This document shows, piece by piece, positions 21,306 to 33,503 of a DNA stretch of 64,000 bases; position 1 is the stretch's first letter; every line of letters begins with the position of its first letter. Made by a program: the position numbers and the translations under genes. Origin of the DNA: Flaveria trinervia. Its lineage: Eukaryota > Streptophyta > Magnoliopsida > Asterales > Asteraceae. The stretch lies in assembly GCA_025506515.1 (NCBI GenBank), contig CM046451.1, forward strand, positions 43,357,701 to 43,421,700. The letters run 5' to 3'. A model generated the notes under the pieces. The model did no database searches. It saw nothing but the letters and a program-made list of their open reading frames with translations, and was not told where the DNA came from.

Positions 21306-23178
21306 CCTGAGTTGAGGCAAATGCAGCTGCATCTCCTTCTTCATCATCATCATCATTCTGCATTTCCCTTGTCTCTTCATCACCACTGGCCTTATCATCA
21401 TCACTATCATCATCTTGATCATCATCTCATCATCATCATCATCTCCTTCTTTGATATTGAGGGGCTCATCTTTTGATCCCTTTAACTTGAGCATGATGGT
21501 CTTATTAGAAGCCTCCAACTCCTTTATTCTCTTTGCTGATTGGACTTTATGCTCCTGGAGTTGGGCAATTTGCTGAGCGTGCTGTGAGATCTGTTGTGCT
21601 TGGGTAGCGTTTAACTCCACAAGCTGACGTAGTTGGGCAACCTTCTCTTCATCAGCAGCCACCAGCTTCAGCACCATTCGGTTGAGTGCTGACAGTTGTT
21701 CCTTTATCTTAATGGGGGTAGAGATGATTCTATGGTGCATGTTGGGTGGGATGATGGTCCGGCTTGGTGACTGGTGGTGGTAGTGGTGGCAATGGTGAAT
21801 ATGGGTGGTGGTATATGAGTGGGTGGTGAAGGGTAGGCTGTAGTGGTGGTGGATGGGAGTGTGGTAGTGATAGTGGGTGGTATGGTAGTAGTGGTTGTGG
21901 TGGTAGCTGTGGTAGCTGTGGTAGATGTGGATGTGGTGGTGGTCGCTGTAGTGGTGGCAGTGGCAGTGGGAGTAGTTTTGCCATAGGGATGAGCCATTCT
22001 CTTCCTCCTTGAGCCTTTTGACATAGTGGCTCCCCCTTGGCTAATGGGTGGGTCTGGGGTGTAAGATGGATCAGTAGAAGCCTCCCCAAACTCACCCTGG
22101 CGTCCACCTACCGCCCTAATCCCTCGTTCGGTGGCACCACCCTGCTGCCCACCGTCCGAACTAATGGTTCCTCATCATCCTCCTCCTCCCCATCAGGACA
22201 GAAGTCCTGATGGAATCCAGCTGTATCCGCTTGTTCGTGAGTGGATGGTGGAGGTGTTACATCTGTGGCGGTGGCCTAGATTGGGTGGGGGCCAGTGTCT
22301 CCACCATCACCACTGTCATCATCATCCGAGTCATCAGATGGTAGAGCAATCTGCTCAACATCCGAGTCAATATTATCGTGCGCCATTTCCTCCTTGTCGG
22401 CGCCACGTAATCATCCCGGGCAGATGCCCAAATAACCTCCTTACAGGGGGCTTACCTGCTTGCCCCTGTAAACCTTCATCCTCCCAAGGGTGGTTCATCC
22501 ATGACCTTGAGAGAGACTGCATCATGACTCTCCTTAGGCAGTAGAGGAAGCTTCTCATCTATAATCAGCTGTAAGAACCGAGGGTACATACAGAAGCTCT
22601 CTTTCCCTTTAGCCTCTAGGTTCCGATCATGTATGCAAAGATCATATTGGAGAAGCTGAAGGGGTGGTTTAGTACCAGTGCCACGTAGGCATTCTGGATC
22701 CGGTCAGAGAGGTCATCGAATCCACCCCTCCTCGATGCAATGCACTTGAGAATGACATGTGCTAAGTAATTAAGCTGGGGACACATGTTGCTTTTGTTCA
22801 GCACCCCTGCGTTGATGTCCCCAGAGTACTTCATCCTGAGGAAGCATCCCCAAACAGTGAAGGGGTGTAATCTGGTTGGGTGAGCAACATCATCACCCAG
22901 ATCCAGAACTCGTCGAAGGTCTGCTACTGTTACCTCTATCTCATGCCCAAAATGGTGTTGCATATACAGTAAGGCTCAGTGGATCGGTCGACTGATGCAC
23001 CTTCCTAGAAGGCCTGCTGTATAGACCGGTAGGGTGTGCATGGTGCAGATATAGCCCTGTAGATCCTAGATCTCCTCAGAAATGCAATGATGTTAGCAAA
23101 ATCTATAGCATTCCTGGTAGTGGCATCCAGATAAGCACAAATGTTATGCTTGGTGTTGATGATCCACTTCTATGCCAT
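21306..23178 (-). pseudogene. aORF of D (interrupted by C0)
   Basis: Starts at ATG 23178-23176 with an in-frame stop as third codon, then INTKHNICAYLD and IIAFLRRSRIYRAIS. A second stop and a frameshift lead to 22616-22963 (VTVADLRRVLDLGDD ... MCPQLNYLAHVIL), then YPRFLQLIIDEKLP at about 22560-22600, which pairs with YPRFIMAII in F. Next come an acidic stretch, a Thr/Pro-rich tract (21704-22024), a heptad-like coiled coil (VAQLRQLVELNATQAQQ, 21255-21740 frame) and an Asp run. The last residues of that frame are already C0 LTR. The function is unknown. The position after pol matches env-like ORFs of SIRE elements, but I see no signal peptide or membrane anchor. Confidence 0.65.
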
Positions 23179-23261
23179 GTTTCTATAACACACAACACAT
23201 AAACATTAGATTTGTCCATAATATAAGCTATTGAATCTTAAACTGTCTTGAAATCAGTTTG

Positions 23262-24135
23262 GTTCAATCGTGTGATTGAACCATATGACTGAGTTCAGTC
23301 GAGTGACTGAGTATGCGACTGACTTCAATCGGGCGACTGAGTGTGCGACTGAGTTCAATCGGGCGACCAAGCTTGCGTCTGAGTTCAATCAGGCGACTGA
23401 GCATTCGGTTGAGTTCAATTGGATGATTGTGCTCATACGCCTAATTCATTCGGTCGATTGTGTCATTCGCCTAATTCAATCGTGCGATTGAAGTTCATTC
23501 AGAGTGACCAGTCGTATACATCTCTGTTCAACATTTTAATCCTCAATCTAGGTACAAACTAGAAGCTAAACATTGTGGTTAGGTTCTTTAGACTCACAGG
23601 AACCCTAATTGTCGCATTAAGTCTTTCAATTTAACCAGTTTGCACATTTATATGTTTTGTTCATTGATTTTGCCTTATTTCTTGATTTTAAACAGTTTAG
23701 GCCTGTTAGGGTTAGATTTTACAGTGCATTTTGTGCAAGATAGATCATTTATTAGCTGCAGAAGATGTAACAACTCATTAGTATCACAATGTGAAGGGAA
23801 ATTGATTCTATCCAATTTTGGCAGAGTCTCGTTACTATCGGGTGATTGAGGTGTGATGAGGATATGCGACAGACTTTAGCCCTATTTATATTGAGTCTGG
23901 CTTCAATCGGGCGACTGGATCCATTCACACTCTTCATTCGTGCGATTGGAACTTAGTCGTGCGATTGGCTCTGTCGGTCACCTTCAGTCGCCCGACTAGG
24001 TTTCAGTCGTGTGACTGACTCATTCGGTCACCTCCATTCACGCGATTGATTCATTCTAATAAACCAATCGTATGGATTGACCCATGCTAATGTCCAATCG
24101 TACGACTGGTCCATGCTCGTGGGTTAGTCGTGCGA
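23262..24135 (-). repeat. GCGACTGA word arrays in the D spacer
   Basis: Two clusters, 23262-23510 and about 23885-24135, of a 9-11 bp word of the type TGCG[AG][ACT]TGA or its complement TCA[AG]TCGNGCGA, spaced 15-30 bp. The frames translated through them (for example 23276-23491 plus) are only word repeats. They lie between RNase H and aORF, as in C0 and F. The middle, 23511-23884, shows nothing I can name. Confidence 0.7.
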
Positions 24136-24217
24136 ATGGCTCATACTTATGAGTTTGACCTTATCACCATTCACACACTTAACTCTTTTACTTATTGATA
24201 ATACATTTTGACCATTG

Positions 24218-24362
24218 ATTATCTCAGACATGACCATTTTAATTTAGAAAACTGTTGATCACCTCAGACGTGATCTGTTTAATAACAAAACAATTTATCA
24301 CCTCAGACGTGACCCTTTTACATTTGAAAACCCCATTTGTCACCTCAGATGTGACCCTTTTT
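24218..24362. repeat. Four-copy ~40-bp repeat around CACCTCAGACGTGAC
   Basis: CTCAGACRTGA occurs near 24223, 24263, 24301 and 24343 with about 40-bp spacing and T- or A-rich filler. The core CAGACGTGA may be a binding site, but nothing proves it. Confidence 0.6.
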
Positions 24363-25787
24363 TTATAGTGAGTGATTCCCAAATGACTTCCGATGCGTAG
24401 TCCGACATTTAATTACTTAGTTAACCAAAATTGACTGAATTAAACAACTATAAATAACAAAAACCAAAACATATTTTTGTAATTTATGTGAGGTTGAAAT
24501 CCTAAGTTAAGTATCTACCAGAATTTTCTTCTCGGACAATATAGCGTCTAGTTACTTTGATCATAACTGGAGCGATTCACTATGGAATCATACAGGTTTA
24601 TCAAATCATTTGGGACATTTTACCAAAGCCTTTTGAAGCTACATTCTTGTTTTCATCCAGAGTCATTAGCAAGTTTAGGAAATCATACTAGAACTACACG
24701 ATGCACATAACGATTTTGACTTTCGAGAGTTGCATCTCACGATGATTGTCAGTATACTTGTCCTCTTAAATCCATACATAGATTTTGACACACATTGGTG
24801 ATTATTTAAGGTTTAATTATTTCAACAAGCATTTGTGGATCCCATGCTTATATGGTAATCAATGTTCCTCAGGAGATTTTTGAGCGGTCTATGGGTAGCA
24901 TTCAAGAAGAAACTATTCTAGAGCTTTCAAAGAGATGCTAAGCCTCAGGATAGTGCCATAGCACAGCAGAGTGGCGCAAACAACAATGAATTCTAGAATA
25001 TTTAGGTTATGCTTATCCTCAAGTCAATGCCACTGCACAGCAAGAGAGACATACCTAACTATCTTCTTGTTTGAGCAATTATATTCTTTTTTGCACAGAT
25101 CGCACCAACAACATAGGTTGTTAGCTTGATTGCTTTTTGCATTTTTCATGTGCTTTGCTTATTTTATGGTCATCCGCACATATTTGTGGTGTTTATTTTG
25201 CTCGTCACCCCTTATTGGAACTTCGTTGATTGTGTTAACCAGGGATAAGATGATAACCCAAAGCTTGTTGAACAACTTAGTTTGAACTTGAAATCACCAA
25301 CGAGGTTTACTTATCTATTGTGTTGAATCTACCGACACATCATCTAATGGTCTAGCAACCTCTAGGTCTACTTTCTCTGTGTTACCTTAGTAGCAGCTAG
25401 TTATACTATCATTTTTCCTTTTATGTTGTTTAGACTTCTCAGACTTATACTTTGAATTTTGCATCTTAAATAATTTCATCATTTAAAGTCCAAACTCTTT
25501 ATTCCTGTGTACTATCATTTTCCATAGACATTGAATTAGTATTACAGATACGATCTCATTTCTATTGCTAGATTGTCCTCCTCCCTCCCTCATTTTTTTG
25601 AAGTACTGAAATTAAGGAAACTGATTTAATACTAATTTACCTATTCTCCCACTAAGATTCTAAAACAGAAAATGTTTTTGCGTTTAGAATTTTAATAGGC
25701 GATGAAATAAAATAAAAATAAAAATAAAAATTACGTCTACTTGTCGGACTAAGTACTATCTTCATCAGAAATCACTTCACTTTTCTT
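24363..25787. other. Unassigned part of the D spacer
   Basis: 1.4 kb between the repeats and the RNase H stop. It has no coding frame or LTR end that I recognise. A phrase near 24955-24985 (GCCATAGCACAGCA) recurs at about 25028-25045 with changes. C0 and F have only about 0.6-0.75 kb in this place, so part may be a decayed insertion. Confidence 0.4.
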
Positions 25788-26426
25788 TTAAACGCCGTTG
25801 ACCTCTAACAGATATAAAAAACATGGTTTATCAAAAGCTTTTGTGTAGAGGTCAGCGCGTTGAAAATCCGTATTAATTTTAACAACATCGATTAAATTCT
25901 TTTCAAAACAATCACGTATAAAGTGATATTTAATGCCGATGTGTTTGGTCTTAGGATGTTGGACCGGATTTTTAGTTACGGATATAGCAGCAGAATTATC
26001 AACAAATATAGGAGTGTTAGAGAATTTCAAACTGTAGTCCCGCATTTGCTGTTGAATCCAGATGATTTGTGAACAGCAGCTTGCAACAGCAACGTATTAA
26101 GCTTCACAAGTTGACAGAGCAACTGATGTCTGCTTCTTACACTGCCACGTGACTAATCGTCTCCCAAAGAATTGACATCCTGCTAAAGTTGACTTGTAGT
26201 TCATTTTGCATCCGCCATAATCCGAGTCACTGTACGCTGTAAGCTCAAAGTCATCATCATGAGGATACCACAATCCAAGTGTTGGAGTACCCTTCAAATA
26301 ACAAAATATCCTTTTGAAGCCTATGAGATGGTTGACATTCGGTTTTGCCTGATATCTGGAGCAAAGACACATCGTGTACATGATATCAGGTCTTGATATA
26401 GTGAGGTACACGAGGGATCTGATCAT
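25788..26426 (-). pseudogene. Copia RNase H of D
   Basis: Frames 26097-26426 (SRPDIMYTMCLCSRYQ, YLKGTPTLGLWYP, acidic block YSDSDYGGC, VTWQCKKQTSVALST) and 25788-26045 (IFVDNSAAISVTKNPVQHPKTKHIGIKYHFIRD), separated by a nonsense TAA at 26097 just after the STCEA block. The C-terminus ends at LLEVNGV. It is close to C0 and F in sequence. The catalytic acids are present, but the stop removes the last third. Confidence 0.85.
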
Positions 26427-26547
26427 TCCCGATACATAGTGGCATCCACCAGATCACCATTTTCGTCGGGTGCTACGTCATGGTTTGTAGCAAGTGGAGT
26501 CCCGACTGCGGAAGCATTCTCCATATCAAACCGACTTAGAATATCAC

Positions 26548-27257
26548 CTATATACTTGGTCTGATGTAGAAATATGCCCTTTGGTGTCTGATCCACTTGT
26601 AACCGAGAAAGAACTTCATCTCTCCCATGGCACTTATCTCAAACTCAACTTTTATAACTACTTCAAATTCTTTACATAGTTCTTCGTTTTTGGAACTGAA
26701 GATTATGTTATCAACATAAATTTGAACAAGTTGTAAGTCACCATCCTTTTCTTTGATGAACAGTGTACAGTCAATCATTCCTCTATGAATCCGTGTTTCA
26801 CAAGATGAGTCGAGAGTTTTTCATACCATGCTCTTGGGGCTTGATGGCGCCCATAGAGAACCTTGTCTAGTTTGTAAACTCTGACCCGATGATACGGATC
26901 CTCAAATCCTTTGGGTTGACTGACATACATTGTCTCCCGGATTTCACCATGATGAAACGCACTCTTTACATCCAGTTGATATACTTTAATCTTCATGTAA
27001 GATGCATAGGCAAGGAAGATATGGATTGCTTCCATTCTCGCCACAAGTGCAAAGACTTCATTGTAATCAATCCCCTCGACTTGTCGAAATCCTTGAACTA
27101 CAAGTCGAGCCTTGTTTCTAATTATGACCCCTTGGTCATCTTTCTTGCATTTCAAGACCCATTTGGTGCCAATGACCTTAGCACCTTTAGGTCTATCCAC
27201 TAGTGTCCATACACCTAACTTCTTGAACTGAAGAAGTTCTTCTTGCATGGCACTCAC
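26548..27257 (-). pseudogene. Copia reverse transcriptase of D (YVDN active site)
   Basis: Frame 26775-27257 carries LQFKKLGVWTLVDRPKGAKV, KARLVVQGFRQVEGIDYNEVF, VYQLDVKSAFHHGEI and GRHQAPRAWYEKLSTHL. Frame 26548-26778 carries the palm end with the catalytic motif as YVDN where YVDD is required, then GEMKFFLGYKW. The Asp to Asn change is a single G-to-A transition. A frameshift joins the two frames near 26776. It makes cDNA in active relatives; here it should be dead. Confidence 0.86.
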
Positions 27258-28527
27258 CCATGCCTCATCATTTAGTGCTTCACTGACATATTTTGGCTCA
27301 AATTAAGACACAAAACATCGATACACACCATCATGAAGATATCCCTTTTCCATTACTGAGGCATAATCAGTTGAGTAAGCTGATTTCTTGTCTGAACTCC
27401 TGATCTTACATCTCCAATGACATTGTCCAGAGGATGATAAACATTTAAGAGTGATCCAGAAGTGGTGGATACCACTACCTCATAATCCAGATTTTGAAAA
27501 GCAGGTTCGGTATCTGAGGCAGTGGAGTGTGAGGTTCCAAAGTGTCAGAGGCATCAACATCAGATGCTTGTGTACTTGAAGTAGTATGAACTTGCTTCTC
27601 CTGATCCACCTTATCGTTCTCCACGTCTTTGTCATCTGAGGAAGAGTCACTTACTTCCAATGCTCCGCCTGAATGACTGGAAGACTAACCTTGTGAACCT
27701 AATGTTGTTGAGTCTTGTGACGGTGTGTTTAAGACATCATACATCATTTTGGTTGCAAACTCATCTTCAAGAGGGGAGAGAAGGATGTTGAAGGACTTAA
27801 AGAATCCATCATAATTGAAGAAGAATGCGGGTCCTTTGGTCGCCAAGGGGTGGTGTATCTCTGAATGTTGATGTTACACCACAGTTCTACTTGACCCTTG
27901 AGTTGTTGTAAACTCTCTTATTCGGTATGTTGTATCCTAGAAAGATTCCTTCTTCAGCCTTCTCGCTGAACTTTCCTAACTGAGTTTTCTTCAGAAGAGT
28001 ACATGGTGCTCCAAAGTTCGAGGTACTCTAGATTAGGTTTAAATCGGTGTAGTAACTCGTAACACGTTTTACCACGACGCTTGCCACCAGGACTCGATTT
28101 AGGGTGTATCATGCTTTGGCAACTGTCTCATTCCAGAATTGAATGGGCAGTTTCGAGTCTGCTAGCTTCATCCGGGCTGTCTTTATCAGGCTGTGATTCT
28201 TTCTCTCAACAACTCTGTTCATTTGAGAGTGTAGGCAGATATGAACTGGTGCACATTCCTTTTTCTTTGCAAAATGCCTCCATCCATTGGTTCTTGAACT
28301 CAGTACAATTGTATGAGCAAACTTGTCGTACCTTTAGCTTGTAGAGTGACTCCAGTGTAGTTACCATCTCTTTGAATGATTCAAATGTCTCTGATTTGGA
28401 TTTCAAAAACATCACCCAAGAGAATCTTGAGTAATCATTCGTAACTACATAGCAGTACAAGTCACCAGCAATGCTCCTCGTACTGACTGGACCAAACAGA
28501 TCCATGTGTAGAAGCTCAAGAGGCAAC
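27258..28527 (-). pseudogene. Copia integrase core and integrase-RT linker of D
   Basis: Frame 28206-28526 begins at LLHMDLFGPVS with the first catalytic Asp. The second acidic position, normally in SDNGTEF, reads CSYNCTEFKN with Tyr in place of Asp. The third block is lost after a frameshift. The HHCC zinc domain is absent upstream. Decayed integrase continues to about 27900, and an acidic linker (SDSSSDDKDVENDKVDQEK) lies at 27475-27660. The RT start follows at 27257. Non-functional. Confidence 0.75.
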
Positions 28528-28681
28528 TTAATGGAGTTAACTTTCTTAGCCTTATGAGCCTTTTTGGTCTATTTTTCCTTCCATAAGCCAGTTTTGTGTA
28601 AGGCCTGTTTGTGATAAACAGACGACTGGCTTACAGTTTGAACTTTATGTTCACTAATTCTTTTTGGTAGAGTAATAGAAC

Positions 28682-30138
28682 TCAGTTTCGAAGAACTTGG
28701 TTTAATGTCATGAAGTTCAACTTCTTCTTTGGTGTCTCATAATAAGGACAATGAGAAGCAATGTGTCCATACGTTCCATAGTTGTAGCATGATCTACTTT
28801 CAACATGTTTGTGGAATGGTTTCTGCGGGGAAGTGTGTGACACATGTGTAACTTTAGGTTGCTTGGTTTTTGACACTTCTTGTTTAGTGTTTTAGCTTCT
28901 TTAACAAAAATCATAGTTTGATCATTTTAGCATCTTTACCCTTTTGTTTATTTGGACTAAGACATGGTGCATGTGATTGGTTAACTTGTTTGGTCTTTTG
29001 GTTCAGAATTAGACATGTTTGAACCTGAATTTATCTTAACCTTTTCAAATTAGTCATCCAAACTAACAATAGGCAACTTACCTTTAGATTTAAAAGTGGC
29101 CTCCTTCTGTTTAGTGACAGATTCCTCTGATTTACTTGTGGAATCTGGATCACTAACTAGAGGAGTGGACACCACATGATCCTTGACAGGGTTGTTATTT
29201 ACTAGTCTACATTTAGCATTTAACACTGTCTCATGTGGTGGTGGGACCACTTTGTATCCCAACCCCTCCCCATTGTTTCATTCTCTCACTAAGTGTTGTA
29301 CTATATGAGAAAAACTTGTCCAACTGTGGAGTTTTTGTTTTAATGAGTTTACTTTGACTTCCAATACGGCTATTTCTTTCTTAGTTTCTTCTAGGGATTT
29401 TAAATAGAACATTATGTCATTTTCTTGGTTAAAAGCAACAACTTTAGTTTCCCTTAGTTGTTTATTTCAAATCTCTTATTTCTCTTTGTAATTGTGCTCA
29501 TTTTGTTTTAAAATTCGGTTAGCCTCTATGCACAGTTGCAAGTCATTTACTAAGCGATCATCATGATCTAATAACCTAGCAATTTTGAATCTATGCTGTC
29601 TCTAAATTTATTACATTCAGTACAAGCATGATTACCAAAAGTTGGTCTGTGGTACTTACCTGAGAGGGTTCGGTTGAATCAGCCATCATCGAAGAGTTTG
29701 ACTGTTCGGATGCTGGTGATTCTGAAAAGGTTGTTCTGGGACGTTCTTCATCCAGGTGAGTGACCACATTAACAGCATCTTCATGATCTGACATTACTAG
29801 TTCAACTGCTATATCACCTTCACTTGTAGTCATCGTCCAAAACCTCAACATTTGCATTGTGGGACTCACCGGGGAAACAAAACAAAGGTCCAATCTTGAC
29901 CTTCGTCATCTTATGCAGTCAGAGCTTTAGGATCTTTGCTTGATGATGCAGCTTCACTTGTGGATTTGTCTTTGCGATTGAATGATGAGAAAGGATTACC
30001 TTTACCTGTCTTCTTGGGCTTCACACATTCGCGTTTGAAGTGCCCCTTTTCTCCATAGTTGAAACATGTAACTTTGGTTTTATCGAAACTGAAAGTAGTG
30101 TCCTTAGTGGCTATCAAGTTCTGTCCAGTCTTCTTCAC
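28682..30138 (-). pseudogene. Gag C-terminal region of D with two altered zinc knuckles
   Basis: Frame 29911-30138 has CFNYGEKGHFKREC, and frame 28682-28876 has CYNYGTYGHIASHC. Both are CX2CX4HX4C knuckles in which the second Cys is Tyr (TGT to TAT). Between them lie polar linkers (29591-29893, 29050-29262) rich in Ser, Glu and Thr. Downstream, protease and the integrase zinc domain are missing: sequence passes within about 150 bp to the integrase core. The knuckles normally bind the genomic RNA. Confidence 0.75.
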
Positions 30139-31240
30139 AAACTCTTGGCTCTACGGACGGCACTAGCAATGCCCACATAATATCCATTCTTTCCAATTCA
30201 TTCTCGTCCACCTGCTCGTAATCCTCATCAACCAGATGGCAATTTCCTATTTTTCCAGCAACTAGTCCATCATAAGAATGAACAACTATAGCTAAGAGGT
30301 CCATATGCTCCTTTGCAACCTCCACAGTGATATTCCCGATTCTCGGCCTTCAACTTCATCTCATTTGATTCAGGTACTATATATTGGGTGCTAGATGACC
30401 CAGACGTTTCAGATCCTGAAGTAGACGCTTGCGGAGGAGCTGCTGAACTTGACACAAAAGTAGTTTGAAGTTGTGCTCCTGAGCTTTTTGAGGTGGAAGT
30501 TGAATTATGCAGAGACGGGTTTTGATCATACGATCCTTTCTGAGACCTATACTTCATCGTCAGTTCCTCCTCCCTTAGTTTCAGGATGAAATCATTTATG
30601 TCTAATTTGGCCAGCAGATTGTTCTGTCTCAAATTAGACACAAACGAGTCCCAATTCTCTGGCAGACCATTGGCAAAGCTTGAGACCTTATCTTCCATTG
30701 ACGTTGTAACTCCATGAGTGTGCAACTCATTCATTAAATGGTAGAATCGGTCGATGACATCTTCCAAGCTCTCCTTGCCCATCGATGAGAAGTTATCGAA
30801 CTCCTTCTTCAAAGCTTTCGCGTTTAGAGCTTTTAATGATGCATTCTCGTCGTCTCGTTTTTCTAGAGCCTCCCATAATTTCTTGGCCTGTTTATTCTTA
30901 GAAAATTGGTGGAATATATCCTTAAGTATCGACTGAGTCAATAGAGCATAGACTTTTTTCTTAGCATTGTACTTCACCTTCAGGCTATCAGTCATGCCGC
31001 CTAGAGTAAGTTTGACGCAATCAGCACCAACCGACATACTATAACCAGTCTCGATTGATTCCCATAGATTGGGATCAACACCATTTAGATAAATTTCGAA
31101 CCTTTTCTTCCATGTGGGTAATCATCTAACGTGATAAGCTTAGGCGGCTTATTATGATTTCTAATCTCGTTTTCCAGAAGTAACAGGTTCTGGATACGCG
31201 AGTCCCTACCTGCAGTAAACGTCGAGTACTGATCTTCCAT
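30104..31240 (-). pseudogene. Copia gag of D
   Basis: Starts at ATG 31240 (MEDQYSTF). The UBN2-type phrase PPKLITLDDYP comes first, then a frameshift near 31115, then WESIETGYS and the 255-codon open frame 30270-31037 (ILKDIFHQFSKNKQAKKLWEAL, LEDVIDRFYHLMNELHTHGV, LPENWDSFVSNLRQ, LREEELTMKYRSQKG). The Ser/Thr/Gln-rich tail passes to 30104-30325 and the zinc knuckle after frameshifts. The capsid fold region is nearly whole, which makes this the best preserved gag in the window. Confidence 0.85.
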
Positions 31241-31288
31241 TTCTTTATACTTCGAGAGTTAGAACAAAACCATTTAACTAGTGCGAAT

Positions 31289-31510
31289 GGAGAGATGTGA
31301 TTGGGTCAATCCTGCAGATGGACTAATGCGGATGAGACAATCATGCGATTGACTCAATGCGGATGAGTCAATCGTACGATTGAGCAGGTGCGGATGAACA
31401 ATGCAAATGGGGTGTTCCGTCTTACGAATGGATAGGTGACTGAGTTCAATCGTGCGTATGGGAGGTGTGATTGAGTTCAGTCGTGTGAGGGAGCCAATCG
31501 TGCGACTGAG
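31289..31510 (-). repeat. TGCGGATGA/TGCGATTGA word array in the D leader
   Basis: About fifteen words of the type GTGCG[AG]NTGAG spaced 10-25 bp in the leader between gag and primer-binding site. Variants TGCGGATGAG and TGCGATTGAC alternate, which links this array with those of E and G2. Confidence 0.7.
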
Positions 31511-31722
31511 GCTGCTGGATTTGAAAATTCAAAGATTTTGGCACTTTGACACAAAAATGCGATTTTTCACAAACCCTAATCTGCCGCAAGCCGGCAAACG
31601 TGAACTTTTAGACCTGGAGACACTGAAAAACATTGTTTTACCAAAAAGATGGTGTTTTTTACTGCAAAAACATGATATTTACACCAAAAATGATTGAATC
31701 ACACCCGAAATCACAAGCCAAA

Positions 31723-31735
31723 GCTCTGATACCAC
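31723..31735 (-). promoter_or_regulatory. Primer-binding site of D
   Basis: GTGGTATCAGAGC on the minus strand, matching initiator Met tRNA. It is next to the LTR end TGTTAGGACC at 31737. Confidence 0.85.
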
Positions 31736-31736
31736 T

Positions 31737-32300
31737 TGTTAGGACCGTTTAGGTACGGAGTACTAACTGATTCTACGCGTATACCAACAAATAGTGCGGA
31801 GTTCTATTTGATTGGCGATCCAATCAGGGAGAACACAGTTAGATCACTCTAACGATTAATGAAACATTATGAATGATTAGAACACGATCAACTGTGATCT
31901 ATGAACTTGGAACAGGTCTTCTTGAGTCTCTGGACGGCTAGGGTACAATTATGTGCGTAGGTATTCGAATTGTTACGTTTTTCCACGAATTAGGTGGTAT
32001 TTATAGGTTAGGTTTTCCATTCGTGCGACTGAACCATTAGCATGGTTCAGTCTTGCGACTGAAGCATGCGATTAATCCATCCGCACGACTAGAGCATGCG
32101 ATTAATCCATCCGCACGACTGAAGGTCTAGTCGTGCGACTGAGTCAATCTTATGTCTTATCGGGTGACTGATCCAGTCTCCTGTTCAGTCATGCGACTAG
32201 TCCATTAGCATGAAGTATTCATGCGTATGGTCCATTAGCATGGTCCATTCTCATGAGAACTTCACACAATTAAGTTTGAACATGTTTCTCAATCATTATT
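31737..32300 (-). repeat. 5' LTR of D (outer end uncertain)
   Basis: The inner end is sharp (TGTTAGGACC next to the primer-binding site). A TATA-like GGTATTTATAGG at about 31990 is followed by a word array, 32010-32270 (GTGCGACTGA and the like). The outer end is not clear. Sequence from 32300 to 32512 could be LTR, flank of E, or a decayed internal piece; it ends in a purine tract CAAGGGGAATTTGATAC. Confidence 0.65.
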
Positions 32301-32512
32301 GACTAAGAATTATGTAAACAACCACAAACCTATATAGTTAGTTCAGTATGCGTTATCACACAATAAACAATGAAATATTAAACATTATATGAATCAACCA
32401 CACATCGTATTTCATTCATACCCATTCAATTACATATATGTAAGATATGAAAGACATTTTACATTAAGCTCCTAAACTAGGTACACATGTATCTACAAGG
32501 GGAATTTGATAC

Positions 32513-32702
32513 TGTTTGGGTTCAACAATTGAGGAAATGGACGCTTACCAAATCATAATTACAGCCAACTGAAGATCACATTATTCAAGTTCAGAGACCA
32601 AGTTGATTACAACAAAAATACAAGACAATTCAACATGACAATGTCAAGATCAAGACAATTAGAAAAGTCAAAATTAGGTCATGTTGTAATAATAATATAA
32701 AC
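32513..32702 (+). repeat. First LTR of E (truncated)
   Basis: Starts TGTTTGGGTTC and matches the first ~190 bp of the two complete LTRs. It breaks just after the TATA-like TATAAA and fuses to internal sequence at about 32703. Confidence 0.8.
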
Positions 32703-33025
32703 TGTAATCCTCACCATGACAATGTTCAACATTGATTCATGTTACTGATGCAGTGTATTGAAGTTCAAAGCCTCATCATATGCCTAATACATTCTGATCC
32801 TTGAGTTATGATATGAACTCTAATCCAAAAGTGATACAACCCATATCCAATACCAAGAAGTATTCTCAAGAGATTCTAACCTTTGTCAGCAATATATTAG
32901 GAGGAGCTTAATCTAAGGGGAAGAATATCAGTGAATTGTGTCAGAACATTAGTCGGTCAAGAAGACATGTGACAGATAAGATCTTCAAATTCAAGGTTTG
33001 GCAAGCATCAGTTTAGGGGGAGTAT

Positions 33026-33503
33026 TGTTGGGGTTCAACAATTGAGTAAATTGAAGCTTACCAAATCAGAATTACAACCAACTGAAGATCTCATTATACA
33101 AGTTCAGAGACCAAGTTGATTACAACAAAAATACAAGACAATTCAACATGACAATGTCAAGATCAAGACAATTAGAAAAGTCAAAATTAGGTCATGTTGT
33201 AATAATAATATAAATAGACCTACTAGTGCATTTTTGCAAGTGTGGCTTTTGTGTGTGTGTTTCTCATGGTGTAAATCACCATCCAATGAGAAATCTTCTC
33301 CTTTGGGTGGGTTTGATTTCACTAGCCATCTATGATTCTCATTGTAACTTGTTTATCAACATCAATGAAATCATAACATTATTATTATCCATCTTTTTGT
33401 TCTTTGATTCACACACGTCCACCCATCTTAATTTTGATTTCTAGATCTGAATGAGATTAATCCTAAGATCCAAGCTCAATGAATCTAAAATATTGATTTA
33501 GCA
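33026..33503 (+). repeat. Second LTR of E
   Basis: A 478-bp LTR from TGTTGGGGTT to GATTTAGCA. TATAAATAG at 33209-33217 is a likely core promoter. It is highly similar to 34987-35460. Confidence 0.88.

Larger units (their letters stand above)
21306..32300 (-). mobile_element. D: Ty1/Copia retrotransposon with aORF, cut by C0
   Basis: On the minus strand the order is 5' LTR (31737 to about 32300), primer-binding site, word array, gag, two zinc knuckles, partial integrase, RT, RNase H, a long spacer with word arrays, and an aORF that is interrupted at 21306 by the C0 LTR. The 3' LTR and aORF end must lie beyond C0, outside the window. The protease and the zinc-binding half of integrase are missing. 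RT reads YVDN at the active site. The outer right boundary of the LTR is unclear between about 32290 and 32512. Confidence 0.82.

Noticed and set aside
21780..21990. Pro/Leu-rich frame (21730-22107) as a separate gene
   Set aside because: It overlaps the Thr-rich frame that is in phase with the upstream D aORF. The alternative frame reflects GGTGGT-type low complexity.
23276..23491. Plus-strand ORF with repeated FNRATE-type units
   Set aside because: It only reads through the GCGACTGA word array, on the strand opposite to the element.
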